A stretch of 64,000 nucleotides of DNA, from NCBI RefSeq assembly GCF_008123515.1, contig NZ_VSSR01000045.1, positions 61,439-125,438 on the forward strand, read 5' to 3'. The DNA comes from Bradyrhizobium cytisi. Its GTDB lineage: Bacteria; Pseudomonadota; Alphaproteobacteria; Rhizobiales; Xanthobacteraceae. The notes under the pieces were generated by a model. The model saw only the letters and a program-made list of their open reading frames with translations, was not told where the DNA came from and made no database searches. Made by a program: the position numbers and the translations under genes. Within the stretch, counting starts at the first letter, position 1; each line of letters opens with the position of its first letter. Below, piece by piece: positions 51,146 through 59,731 of this stretch.

Positions 51146-51802
51146 TTACGTATTCAACAAGACCGCGCCGATCGCAGCCGCGACCGCCTGCTGCGCAGGT
51201 TCGATCACGGGCACGCCGATCGCCTCCGCGATCGCTGCGCGGTGAGACGCCATACCGGCACAGCCCATCACCACGACGTCGGCGCGACATTGCGTAACTA
51301 GCGCGCGGCCGGCTTCGATCAACCGCCCGCGGATGTCGGCGCCTGCCGTCTCCGCCGCGCTTGCGCCGACCGACCAGCTTCCGGCATAGCGGCTATCGAC
51401 GCCCATCACCCACGCCATGCGTTGCTGGCGGCGGATGCTCGACGGCGACAGCGCGATGATTCCGAAACGTTCGCCCAGCATCAGCGCGCGAAAGATGCCG
51501 CATTCGGCGATGCCCAGCACCGGCCGACCGTCGGCCGCCTCGCGCACCGCATGCAGCCCGGGATCGCTGAAGCACGCGAGCACGAAGGCATCCGCATCGT
51601 CACGCGCCACGCGATTGACCAGCGGCATCACCACACTGTCGGCATCGCGCTGCGAGCTGATCCCGGGCGGCCCCTCAGCGAGGCCGACCACCTCGATGTC
51701 AGGCCCGCCGATGATCCGCAGCGGTGCCACCGCGTCGTCGATCGCCGCGGTCACCGACGCCGAGGAGTTGGGGTTGATGACGAGGATGCGGCGACGGGTC
51801 AT
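51146..51802 (-). CDS. Asp/Glu/hydantoin racemase family protein
   Basis: This is a 218-residue member of the aspartate/glutamate/hydantoin racemase superfamily. The N-terminal RILVINPNSSASVTAAID is the usual hydantoin-racemase start. The two catalytic cysteines are in FVLACFSDPGL (about residue 76) and VVMGCAGM (about residue 174). They mark a two-base cofactor-free racemase or a related decarboxylase/isomerase. In an operon with an N-carbamoylase-like and an imidase-like enzyme, racemisation of a hydantoin or N-carbamoyl amino acid is the best guess. The ATG at 51802 is preferred; a TTG at 51814 would overlap the preceding gene. Confidence 0.85.
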   Translation of the reverse strand: MTRRRILVINPNSSASVTAAIDDAVAPLRIIGGPDIEVVGLAEGPPGISSQRDADSVVMPLVNRVARDDADAFVLACFSDPGLHAVREAADGRPVLGIAECGIFRALMLGERFGIIALSPSSIRRQQRMAWVMGVDSRYAGSWSVGASAAETAGADIRGRLIEAGRALVTQCRADVVVMGCAGMASHRAAIAEAIGVPVIEPAQQAVAAAIGAVLLNT

Positions 51803-51810
51803 GGCATGGC

Positions 51811-52695
51811 TCAACGGTTGGCGGCCTCGTGGCGCAGGAAGTTTTCAGCGATCTTCTCGCCGGTGGTGATCCAGACATCCGGGCACGACTTTGCGTAGGT
51901 CAGGAACTCGCGCAGCAGGCGCAGCCGCATCGGACGGCCGCTGCACTGCGGATGCAGCACGGTCGTGACCATCGCGCCCCAGTCGCGGGTTTCGTCGAGC
52001 TCGTCCTTCCAGATCGAGAGCACGTGCTCCCTCGGGAAGATCGAGCGCGGGCTGAAGCGCGCCGAGAGACCGTGCATCCAGTCGTCATAGCTCGCCGTCA
52101 CCGGCAGCTCGATCGTGCCGGGCTTACCGTCAGCGAGACGATGGCGATAGGGCCGCACGTCGTCGCGGAACGAGGACGTGTAGACGATGCCGTGACGAAC
52201 CAGCGCGACGCGCAGCTCCTCGGTGAACTCACCGTAAGGAGCCCGATAGCCGGTCGGCCTGACGCCGAGCCTGCGCTTCAGCGCTTCGAAACCGCGCTCA
52301 AGCTCTTCCTCGATCCAGGGATCGCCGGGATCGGGCAGCAAATGGTGATAGCCGTGATGGCCGATCTCGTGGCCGGCCTTGAGAATCGACTCCGCCATCG
52401 CCGGATGCGCATCGACCGACCATCCCGTGACGAAGAACGTCGCCTTGAGATCGAGCTGGTCGAGCAGCTCCAGCAGCTTCGGTGTGCCGACGCGCGCCTC
52501 GTAACCGCCATAGCTCATGGTAATGAGCCGCTGCGCGTGCACCGCGTCCTTGCTGGTCCACGCGCTCTCCGCGTCGACGTCGAAGGACAGGAACATCGCC
52601 GACTTGTACGGCTTGGGCCAAGGGTATTCCGGCGCGGGATCTGCGGTGTTGGCTGGGGTGAGCGGGATGCTCTGGAGGGCCTTACTGTCCAGCAT
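51811..52695 (-). CDS. Polysaccharide-deacetylase-family hydrolase (imidase/PuuE-like)
   Basis: This is a 294-residue NodB-homology protein without signal peptide, hence cytoplasmic and not a cell-wall enzyme. The core motif FLSFDVDAESAW holds the Asp pair, and GHEIGHHGYHHLLPDP carries the metal-type His residues. YRAPYGEFTEEL is motif 3. The cytoplasmic members of this family include cyclic imide hydrolase and PuuE allantoinase, which open ureide or imide rings; the lack of a signal and the operon context favour that over sugar deacetylation. It overlaps the upstream binding-protein gene by 14 bp. Confidence 0.85.
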   Translation of the reverse strand: MLDSKALQSIPLTPANTADPAPEYPWPKPYKSAMFLSFDVDAESAWTSKDAVHAQRLITMSYGGYEARVGTPKLLELLDQLDLKATFFVTGWSVDAHPAMAESILKAGHEIGHHGYHHLLPDPGDPWIEEELERGFEALKRRLGVRPTGYRAPYGEFTEELRVALVRHGIVYTSSFRDDVRPYRHRLADGKPGTIELPVTASYDDWMHGLSARFSPRSIFPREHVLSIWKDELDETRDWGAMVTTVLHPQCSGRPMRLRLLREFLTYAKSCPDVWITTGEKIAENFLRHEAANR

Positions 52696-53512
52696 TGATG
52701 GTTGCCTTTTCGAGTGCGTTGTCTGTCAGTTTCCACTTCGCAAGCAGGGTTTTGTAGGTGCCGTCGACGATCAGCGCATCGACAGCCTCGATCATTGCCT
52801 GCTGTAACGCCTTTTCCTTGACCGGCAGCGCAATGCCCGTGAACTGCGTTGCGAACGGATCACCGACCGGCGCATAGGTGCCCGGCTCGAGATCCATCAG
52901 ATAGGGCAGCGTCTCGTTGCCTTGAACGGCAGCGTCGATGCGGCCCTGCCTGAGCTGCGTGCGCGCATCTGCCGAGCCGTCGGTGCCGACGAACTGGATC
53001 GGATTGCTGCCGCAATTCTTCTGGCTCCACTTATCGATCTCGGCCGGAAACATGGTCCGGCGGCTGGCGCCGACCTTCTTGCCGCACAGCGCAGCCATGT
53101 CCTTGAACTCGGACGCACGGGATTGCTGCACGAAGAATTTTGGACCGCTGCGCAAATAATCGACGAAGGAGGCAATGTCGTGTCGGCTCGCATAGTCGGT
53201 GAAGCCGGACAGGATGGCATCCACCCGGCCCGTCGAAATCGAGGGCATGAACTCGGCAAAGCTGGTTTCAGTCCATTCGATCTTGACCCCGAGCTTGCGC
53301 CCGATCGCCTCGCCGAGATCGATGTCGAAGCCCGACAGCGTGTTGGTGGCGGGATCGCGGAACTCCATCGGCGGATAATTCGGCACCAGCGCGATCTTGA
53401 TGCTGCCGCGCTTGGCGATCTCCGGCGGCAACTCGATCGCCCAAGCCTGAACACTTAGAGCCGAAACGGTCATGGCACCGAAAAGCGCCGCCGCAACCAA
53501 AACTCTCTTCAT
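52682..53512 (-). CDS. Polar amino-acid-type ABC substrate-binding protein, first of two paralogues
   Basis: This is a 276-residue periplasmic receptor (SBP_bac_3) with a signal peptide (LVAAALFGAMTVSALSVQAWA) and the family core IKIALVPNYPPMEFRDPATN, FDIDLGEAIGRKLGVKIEW, CGKKVGASRRTMFPAEIDKW. It is clearly related to the receptor at 55144-55971: both share the CGKKVG, IDKWS and QGRIDAAVQG segments. The two lie on either side of the shared ATPase and permease genes. Having two receptors suggests that one channel serves two related ligands. Confidence 0.9.
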   Translation of the reverse strand: MKRVLVAAALFGAMTVSALSVQAWAIELPPEIAKRGSIKIALVPNYPPMEFRDPATNTLSGFDIDLGEAIGRKLGVKIEWTETSFAEFMPSISTGRVDAILSGFTDYASRHDIASFVDYLRSGPKFFVQQSRASEFKDMAALCGKKVGASRRTMFPAEIDKWSQKNCGSNPIQFVGTDGSADARTQLRQGRIDAAVQGNETLPYLMDLEPGTYAPVGDPFATQFTGIALPVKEKALQQAMIEAVDALIVDGTYKTLLAKWKLTDNALEKATINAGQ

Positions 53513-53528
53513 CAACACGCCCCCCATT

Positions 53529-54293
53529 TCAGATCACTGCCGAAAGAAATGCCTTGGTCCGCTCCTCGCGCGGCGCGCCCAGCACGTCCGAGGCGCGGCC
53601 CTGCTCGACAATCGCGCCCTGGTCCATGTAGACGACGCGGTCGGCGACCTCGCGGGCGAAGCCGAGCTCGTGCGTCACCACCAGCATGGTCATGCCGCTC
53701 TTCGCCAGCTCCTTCATCACCGCGAGCACCTCGCCGACGAGCTCCGGGTCGAGTGCGCTGGTCGGCTCGTCGAACAGCATCAGCATCGGTTTCATCGCAA
53801 GTGACCGCGCAATCGCCACACGCTGCTGCTGGCCACCGGAGAGCTGCGCGGGATACGAATTGGCCTTCGCCAACAGCCCGACGCGCCGGAGCAGCTCGAG
53901 CGCCTCGGCACGCACCTCGTCGGCTTTGCGGCCCTGCACCTGGAGCGGACCTTCGATGATGTTTTCCAGCGCGGTCTTGTGCGGAAACAGGTTGAAGCGC
54001 TGGAACACCATACCAGTCTTCAGACGCTGCCGCCCGATCTCGCGCTCGCTGAGGCGATGGAGCCGCCCGTTTTGCTCGCGCACGCCCAAGAGCTCGCCGT
54101 CGAGCCAGATGCCGCCGCTATCGATGGCGGCGAGCTGGTTGATGCAGCGGAGCAGCGTGGTCTTGCCCGAGCCGGAGGCGCCGATCAGACACATCACCTC
54201 GCCGGGCCAGACGTCGAGCGAGACGTTTTTGAGAGCCTGGAACTCTCCAAAACTCTTGGCTACAGAGCGGATCGCGACGAGGGGCTTTGTCAT
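53529..54293 (-). CDS. Amino-acid ABC transporter ATP-binding protein
   Basis: This is a 254-residue ATPase of the GlnQ/HisP type with no extra domain. Walker A GASGSGKTTLL is near residue 38, signature LSGGQQQRVAIA near 150, Walker B LMLFDEPTSALDPEL near 172 and switch His in VVTHELGFARE near 208. It overlaps the permease stop by 4 bp. It is the engine of the polar amino-acid importer encoded by 52682-55971. Confidence 0.93.
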   Translation of the reverse strand: MTKPLVAIRSVAKSFGEFQALKNVSLDVWPGEVMCLIGASGSGKTTLLRCINQLAAIDSGGIWLDGELLGVREQNGRLHRLSEREIGRQRLKTGMVFQRFNLFPHKTALENIIEGPLQVQGRKADEVRAEALELLRRVGLLAKANSYPAQLSGGQQQRVAIARSLAMKPMLMLFDEPTSALDPELVGEVLAVMKELAKSGMTMLVVTHELGFAREVADRVVYMDQGAIVEQGRASDVLGAPREERTKAFLSAVI

Positions 54294-55147
54294 CGCGCAA
54301 ATCGCAATGTGCCGCGTGCAAAACGGCGTTCGAGCAGCATCTGGAGCGGCGTCAGGATCGAGACAACGACCAGATACCAGAGCCCGGCGACGATCAGGAG
54401 CTCGATCACGCGAGAGTTCGCGTAGTAGATGTTTTCGGCGTTGTGCAGCACTTCCGGATATTGGATGACGCTCGCAAGCGAGGTCGCCTTCACCATGCCG
54501 ATGAACTCGTTGCCGAGCGGCGGGATCACCACGCGCATCGCCTGCGGCAGGATGATCCGGCGCAGCGCACGCAGCCGTCCCATGCCGATCGCCTGCGCCG
54601 CTTCATATTGACCGATGTCGACCGACAACATGCCCGCGCGCACCACTTCGGACGTGTAGGCGCCCTGGTTGATGCCGAGCCCGAGCAGTGCGGCGAGGAA
54701 CGGCGTCATGACATCGACGGCGCGCGCACTCCAGAGGCCGGGAATACCGATGGTCGGAAACACCAGCGCGAGGTTGAACCAGAGCAGCAATTGCAGGATC
54801 AGCGGCGTGCCGCGGAACAGCCAGGTGTAGCCAGCCGCCACCGTCTTCAGCACTGGATTGGGCGACAGCCGCATGATCGCGACGACAACGCCGAGAAAGA
54901 TGCCGAGCGCCATCGCCAGCACCGCCATCACCATGGTGTTGACGATGCCTTCGAGGATCACCTTTGCGGTGATGAAGCGACTGACATAGGACCATTCGAT
55001 CTGCCCATTGGCGAAGGCGCGCGCGATTGCCGCCAGCATCAGGACGATCAGTGCTGCGCTGAGCCAGCGAAACCAGTGCGGCTCGCGCGCGATCCGCATC
55101 CCCGACAGATCGGGAAAACCTTCCGCGAGTGCCGGCACCGGCCTCAT
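54290..55147 (-). CDS. Amino-acid ABC transporter permease
   Basis: This is a 285-residue permease of the HisM/GlnP type with one N-terminal helix (RWLSAALIVLMLAAIARAFA) and a typical five-helix core. The coupling loop EAAQAIGMGRLRALRRIILP fits the family EAAxxxG motif. Only one permease gene is present, so it probably works as a homodimer. The start overlaps the second receptor's stop by 4 bp and lies upstream of the ATPase, so all are coupled. Confidence 0.92.
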   Translation of the reverse strand: MRPVPALAEGFPDLSGMRIAREPHWFRWLSAALIVLMLAAIARAFANGQIEWSYVSRFITAKVILEGIVNTMVMAVLAMALGIFLGVVVAIMRLSPNPVLKTVAAGYTWLFRGTPLILQLLLWFNLALVFPTIGIPGLWSARAVDVMTPFLAALLGLGINQGAYTSEVVRAGMLSVDIGQYEAAQAIGMGRLRALRRIILPQAMRVVIPPLGNEFIGMVKATSLASVIQYPEVLHNAENIYYANSRVIELLIVAGLWYLVVVSILTPLQMLLERRFARGTLRFAR

Positions 55148-55971
55148 TGCGGCGCCGCGTTCAGCATGGGCTGGGTCACTGCATTCGCGCCCAGGCCCCA
55201 TTTGTCGAGAACCGCCTTGTAGGAGCCGTCGGCGATCATGGCCGTGAGCTTTTCCGTCACGACGTCACGGAGTACGGAATCGTCCTTGCGGAACATGATG
55301 CCTTGATATCCCGTGGACAACTGCCCGCCAACGATGCGGTATTTGCCGGCTTCCTGAGCTTGCGCATAGGGCAAGGTCTCACTGCCCTGGACTGCGGCAT
55401 CGATGCGGCCTTGCTTGAGCTGGTTGCGGACGTCGATCGAGTTCTCACCGGGAACATACTGGATGGCAGGCTTGCCAGCCGGCTCGCAATTCTGCTTGCT
55501 CCACTTATCGATCTCGAGTGGAAACGCCGTGCTGCGCGTCGTGCCGACCTTCTTGCCGCAAAGATCGGTGGCGCCCTTGGCGTCGCTCTCCGTGAGCACG
55601 AAGAATTGCGGGCCGGTGGTGAGATAGTCGACGAAGTCCGCCGTCTCGCGCCGTGAGCTGCGATCCTGAATGCCGCTAATGATGAAATCGGCGCGCTTGG
55701 TCTGGAGCGAGGGAATCAGCTCGGCGAATGGCGTCTCGCTCCAGACGATCTTGAGGCCGCCGAGCCGCTTGGCGAGCTCGTTGGCGAGATCGATGTCGAG
55801 TCCCACCAGCTCATTGCTGGCGGGATCGCGATATTCCATTGGCGCGTAGGTCGAGTTGACTGTGAGTTTTAGCGCGCCCGCCTGCTTGATCTCGGCCGGA
55901 AGGTCGGCGGCTCGCGCCGTGGCAATGGCCGCCAGCGCGGCAAGACCGAGAGAGAGCGAGAGGCGTATCAT
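55144..55971 (-). CDS. Polar amino-acid-type ABC substrate-binding protein, second of two paralogues
   Basis: This is a 275-residue periplasmic receptor with a signal peptide (LSLSLGLAALAAIATARA) and the core LKLTVNSTYAPMEYRDPASN, LDIDLANELAKRLGGLKIVW, CGKKVGTTRSTAFPLEIDKW. It is a paralogue of 52682-53512, with the same SBP_bac_3 layout and obvious identity along its length, but it differs in the ligand-pocket segments (NSTYAPMEY against VPNYPPMEF). It precedes the permease and follows the carbamoylase-like gene by 42 bp. Confidence 0.9.
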   Translation of the reverse strand: MIRLSLSLGLAALAAIATARAADLPAEIKQAGALKLTVNSTYAPMEYRDPASNELVGLDIDLANELAKRLGGLKIVWSETPFAELIPSLQTKRADFIISGIQDRSSRRETADFVDYLTTGPQFFVLTESDAKGATDLCGKKVGTTRSTAFPLEIDKWSKQNCEPAGKPAIQYVPGENSIDVRNQLKQGRIDAAVQGSETLPYAQAQEAGKYRIVGGQLSTGYQGIMFRKDDSVLRDVVTEKLTAMIADGSYKAVLDKWGLGANAVTQPMLNAAPQ

Positions 55972-56013
55972 GTCAGCTCCTTTGCCAGTGTCCTGCCAAC
56001 GCCGTGCCAATCG

Positions 56014-56970
56014 TCAGTCCGCGTCGAGAACGGCCGGCTCGATGACGCCGGCGCGCTCGGTGATCACCCTGTATTGCTCGGGCCGCCGGTGGGCGTCGAA
56101 ATTGAACATCTTGTCCTTGCCCTGGCGGCAGAGGTCGAGATCGATATCGGCGACGATCACCTCGTCGGTCAAGGTCGCAGCCTGCGCGACGATGCGGCCG
56201 TTGGGATCGACGATGCAGGAACCGCCGATCAGCCCCGAGCCGTCCTCTTCGCCGGCCTTGGCCACCGAGATCGCCCAGGTCGCGTTCATGTAGGCATTGG
56301 CCTGCGTCACCAGCGTCGAATGGAAGGTGCGCAAGGATGCATCTTCTGTGCTGCCGCCGTTGGGATCGTAGGCCGCCGAATTGTAGCCGATGCAAACGAG
56401 CTCGACGCCCTGCAGGCCGAGCACGCGCCAGGACTCGGGCCAGCGGCGATCGTTGCAGATCATCATGCCCATGATGGCATGCGCCCAGGCCGAACCGGCG
56501 CGGAACGCGGGAAAGCCGAGATCGCCATATTCGAAATAGCGCTTCTCAAGCTGCTGATAGCGCGCGCCCGGCCGCGGCTCGACCGAGCCCGGCAAATGCA
56601 CCTTGCGATAGCGGCCGAGGATCTCGCCGTCGCGATCGACCAGGATGGCGCAATTGTAGCGGCGGCCTTCGGCGGTCTGCTCGGCATAGCCGACATAAAA
56701 GCCGACACGCAGCGCCCGCGCGCGATCGAACAGCTTTGCCACGGCCGGGTTCGGCATGCCGTGCTCGAAAAACTTGTCGAGCGCTTCACCTTCGAGCAGC
56801 CAGCGCGGAAAAAAGGTGGTGAAGGCGAGCTCGGGAAACACCACGAGGCTGGCGCCGCGGTTCGCCGCTTCCTCCAGCATAGCAAGCATCCGCGATAGCG
56901 TATGCTCACGCGTATCGGCTTTTTGCGTCGGCCCCATCTGGGCGGCGGCGGCGCGAAGGACACGAACCAA
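56014..56970 (-). CDS. Nitrilase-superfamily N-carbamoyl-D-amino-acid hydrolase-like enzyme
   Basis: This is a 318-residue carbon-nitrogen hydrolase. The catalytic triad is Glu in VVFPELAFTTFF, Lys in RYRKVHLPGSVEPRP and Cys in MICNDRRWPESW. The last, with the N-D-R-R-W-P-E sequence, is the pattern of D-carbamoylases, which release CO2 and ammonia from N-carbamoyl-D-amino acids; half-amidases that open imide products are related. The TTG at 56970 is chosen because GGAGG lies five bases upstream and the expected N-terminus RAAAAQMGP follows closely. It is the first gene of the nine-gene operon running to 48169. Confidence 0.88.
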   Translation of the reverse strand: MVRVLRAAAAQMGPTQKADTREHTLSRMLAMLEEAANRGASLVVFPELAFTTFFPRWLLEGEALDKFFEHGMPNPAVAKLFDRARALRVGFYVGYAEQTAEGRRYNCAILVDRDGEILGRYRKVHLPGSVEPRPGARYQQLEKRYFEYGDLGFPAFRAGSAWAHAIMGMMICNDRRWPESWRVLGLQGVELVCIGYNSAAYDPNGGSTEDASLRTFHSTLVTQANAYMNATWAISVAKAGEEDGSGLIGGSCIVDPNGRIVAQAATLTDEVIVADIDLDLCRQGKDKMFNFDAHRRPEQYRVITERAGVIEPAVLDAD

Positions 56971-57121
56971 GACTGCCTCCAATCTGTGCGCAATGCCGCC
57001 TCAATGGGCGAATGAACCCTTTGATCCAGCATGCAAATCCGCGACCATTAGGCGCAAGGAGGGCTGCAAAAGCAATTCATCGTGCTATGATGTTTTGGCC
57101 CTGAGTATAATCGGCAGTGAT

Positions 57122-58048
57122 ATGAACCTGCGCCAGCTCGAGATCCTGCGTGCCGTCATCCGCCATCGCACCACGGTGGCGGCGGCCGATGAGCTGGCGC
57201 TGTCGCAGCCCGCCGTCAGCAACGCGCTGAAGACGATGGAAGCGCAGGCGGGCTTTGCGCTGTTCGAGCGCGTCAACAACCGGCTGTTTCCGACCGCGGA
57301 GGCGATGGCGCTCTACAAGGAGAGCGAAGCGATCTTCGCGCTTCACGCCAAGCTCGAGAACCGCGTGCGCGACCTGCGTGAGAACCGCTCAGGACATCTC
57401 GCGATCGTGGCGACGCCGCCGCTCGCCTACAGCATCATTCCCTCCGCTCTATCAGCCTTCCTGCGCTGCCGCCCGGAGACACGCGTGTTCTTCGACGTCA
57501 GGCGCTATGAGGGCATCATCGAGGGCGTGCTCAGCCGCGTCGCAGAGCTCGGCTTCGCGCTCGGGCTGACGCACCATCCCGGCATCGCGCATGAGGTGGT
57601 GCACACCGGCGAAATGGTCTGCGTACTGCCGCCGCAGCATCCGCTCGCCGACAGACCGGTGATCTCGGCCGCGGATCTGTCCGGCCTGCCCTTCATCGGG
57701 CTCGAACGCGGCACCCGGCTTGGCGAAGCCGTGCGCGACAGTTTCGCCCGCGCCGGCGCGCCGTTCCAGCCGACCGTCGAGGTGCGCTATTGCAACACGG
57801 CCTGCGTGCTCGCAGCCGCCGGCGTCGGTGCCGCCGTGGTCGATCCCTTCTCGCCGCACCAGAACGCCGGCCACGGTCTGGTCGTCCGGCCGTTCACGCC
57901 GACGACCCGCGCCGTCGCCTACATGCTATGGTCGGAGGCGGAGCCGCTGTCGCGTCTGGCCAAGGCCTTTCTCGGCGAGATCCGCAAGGAGAGTGCGCTG
58001 TTGGACCGCACAGCGCCACACCAGCAACATGGGGCAGGAAGCGACTGA
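57122..58048 (+). CDS. LysR family transcriptional regulator
   Basis: This is a 308-residue LysR protein. Its DNA-binding domain spans residues 1-60 (MNLRQLEILRAVIRHRTTVA, LSQPAVSNALKTMEA, LFERVNNRLFPT) and is followed by an effector domain (GHLAIVATPPLAYSIIPS, AAGVGAAVVDPFS). It is divergent from the carbamoylase operon, with a 151-bp spacer, and is the obvious candidate to control it. A glutamine amidotransferase gene follows 28 bp downstream. Confidence 0.92.
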   Translation: MNLRQLEILRAVIRHRTTVAAADELALSQPAVSNALKTMEAQAGFALFERVNNRLFPTAEAMALYKESEAIFALHAKLENRVRDLRENRSGHLAIVATPPLAYSIIPSALSAFLRCRPETRVFFDVRRYEGIIEGVLSRVAELGFALGLTHHPGIAHEVVHTGEMVCVLPPQHPLADRPVISAADLSGLPFIGLERGTRLGEAVRDSFARAGAPFQPTVEVRYCNTACVLAAAGVGAAVVDPFSPHQNAGHGLVVRPFTPTTRAVAYMLWSEAEPLSRLAKAFLGEIRKESALLDRTAPHQQHGAGSD

Positions 58049-58076
58049 GCTTCGCAACCTTTGACCTGAGGGGCAC

Positions 58077-58781
58077 TTGGCACGCATCACCATCATCGAG
58101 ACCGGACAGGTTCCGCCAAAATACCGCGAACAGCACGGCTCGTTTCCGGACATGTTCGAGCGCATGGTCCGCGCCGAGGATCCGACAGCCACGGTCGACG
58201 TCGTCAGCATCCCGAATGGCGATGCGCTGCCCGATCCGAGCAAGCTCGAGGCCGTGCTGATCACCGGTGCTGCCGCCGGCGTCTATGACGGGCTCGACTG
58301 GATCGCGCCGCTGGAAGATTTCGTGCGCACGGCTTACGCCAACAAGACGCCGATGGTCGGCGTCTGCTTCGGCCACCAGCTGATCGCGCAGGCGCTCGGC
58401 GGCACCGTGCGCAAGTCTGAGAACGGCTGGGGCATCGGCCGGCACGTCTATCAGGTGCTGCCGGAGAACGGCGTCGTCGACGGCGAAGCGGTCGCCATCG
58501 CCGCCTCACATCAAGACCAGGTGATCGAGCCACCGAACGACGCGCTGACGATCCTCTCGTCCAAATTCACACCGCATGCCGGCCTGCTCTACGCCAACGG
58601 CGCAACGCTGACAGTGCAGCCACATCCGGAGTTCGACGTGGAGTTTGCGCAAGTGTGCTGCGAGTTGCGCGACGGCAAGGCGCCGGAGGATGTCGTGGCA
58701 ACGGCAAGGGATTCGCTGGCGCAACCGCTGGACAACGCGAAGCTCGGCGGCGCGATTACGAGGTTCTTGGCGCGACGCTGA
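58077..58781 (+). CDS. Class I glutamine amidotransferase-like protein
   Basis: This is a 234-residue stand-alone GATase1 domain. The nucleophile Cys is in MVGVCFGHQLIAQALGG near residue 99. The His-Glu pair is in TVQPHPEFDVEF near 185, followed by the GMP synthase-like fold. A TTG start with GAGGGGC before it seems used. Such proteins hydrolyse glutamine or gamma-glutamyl compounds (for example gamma-glutamyl-GABA hydrolases) when not part of a synthase. It is downstream of the LysR gene and probably shares its transcript. Confidence 0.87.
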   Translation: MARITIIETGQVPPKYREQHGSFPDMFERMVRAEDPTATVDVVSIPNGDALPDPSKLEAVLITGAAAGVYDGLDWIAPLEDFVRTAYANKTPMVGVCFGHQLIAQALGGTVRKSENGWGIGRHVYQVLPENGVVDGEAVAIAASHQDQVIEPPNDALTILSSKFTPHAGLLYANGATLTVQPHPEFDVEFAQVCCELRDGKAPEDVVATARDSLAQPLDNAKLGGAITRFLARR

Positions 58782-58810
58782 TTTCACCTCACCCCGCTTG
58801 CGGAAGCAAT

Positions 58811-59278
58811 TCAGAACGGATCCGTTCCAGGCCCTGGCACATCCGCCGGGCGCGGTCCCGGCGCCGCCCAGTGAAAGCGGCGATCCTTCTCCGCAATCGC
58901 GATGTCGTTGATCGAGGCCTCGCGCCGCCGCATCAGGCCGTGCGCGTCGAACTCCCACTGCTCGTTGCCGTAGGAGCGATACCATTGGCCGCTCGCGTCG
59001 TGCCATTCGTACTGGAAGCGCACCGCGATGCGATTTTCGTCGAAGGCCCAGAGATCCTTGATCAGGCGGTACTCCTGCTCCTTCTCCCATTTACGGGTGA
59101 GGAATGCGACGATCGCTTCGCGGCCCTGAAACACTTCCGCGCGGTTGCGCCAGCGGCTGTCCTCGGTATAGGCGAGCGAGACGCGCACCGGATCGCGTGA
59201 GTTCCAGGCGTCCTCCGCCATGCGCGCCTTCTGCGCAGCGGTCTCTCGGGTGAAGGGCGGAAGCGGCGGACGCGACAT
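58811..59278 (-). CDS. Nuclear transport factor 2-like protein, DUF1348 family
   Basis: This is a 155-residue cone-shaped NTF2-fold protein of the DUF1348 family. It has the typical segments TAAQKARMAEDAWNSRDPVR, SLAYTEDSRWRNRAEVFQGR, EYRLIKDLWAFDENRIAVRF and WYRSYGNEQWEFD. The fold often serves small-molecule-binding or isomerase roles; no activity is known for this family. It is convergent with the glutamine amidotransferase gene. The ATG at 59278 fits the family start. Confidence 0.88.
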   Translation of the reverse strand: MSRPPLPPFTRETAAQKARMAEDAWNSRDPVRVSLAYTEDSRWRNRAEVFQGREAIVAFLTRKWEKEQEYRLIKDLWAFDENRIAVRFQYEWHDASGQWYRSYGNEQWEFDAHGLMRRREASINDIAIAEKDRRFHWAAPGPRPADVPGPGTDPF

Positions 59279-59356
59279 GATGGCCTCCTCGGTTGGTTTG
59301 GGGCGCAATCTATCCGCGCACGCGATGGAGTCGAGAGGCCATCGCCTATCGACCGA

Positions 59357-59731
59357 TCACGAAATCAGATCGGCCTTCATCAGCGTGCGGATCGACTTGG
59401 GGATCGGTTGAGCCCTGCCGCCGCTGATGAAAGCGACGCGCACCTCGGCCTTGACCAGCACGTCCTCACCGCGCCGCACCTCCTGCGCCAGCATGATGGA
59501 GGCGCCCTTCACCGCAACCGGCCAGGTCACGATATCGAGCACGTCGTCCATCCGCGCCGGCTTGAGGAAATCCAGATGCATCGAGCGCACGACGAAGGCA
59601 AAGCCTGCGCCTTCCGTCTCGGCCTGCTCGAACAGCGCCTGCTGCTGAGCGCCCATCAGCCGCAGATGATTGGTGCGCCCACGTTCCATGTAGCGCAGAT
59701 AATTGGCGTGATAGACGATGCCTGAAAACAC
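59357..59731 (-). pseudogene. Acyl-CoA thioesterase (YbgC/FadM type), 5' end missing
   Basis: The readable part starts at FSGIVYHANYLRYMERGRT, a motif that normally lies about 25 residues into the YbgC/FadM 4HBT thioesterases, right after the catalytic D-T-D region. The rest (VVRSMHLDFLKPARMDDVLD, VLVKAEVRVAFIS) is normal. The expected N-terminal strand and catalytic Asp are absent, and the upstream DNA is unlike it. The break coincides with the left end of the recombinase-bearing segment, so insertion of that element probably cut the gene. The GTG/Met near 59731 may start a truncated product. Confidence 0.7.
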
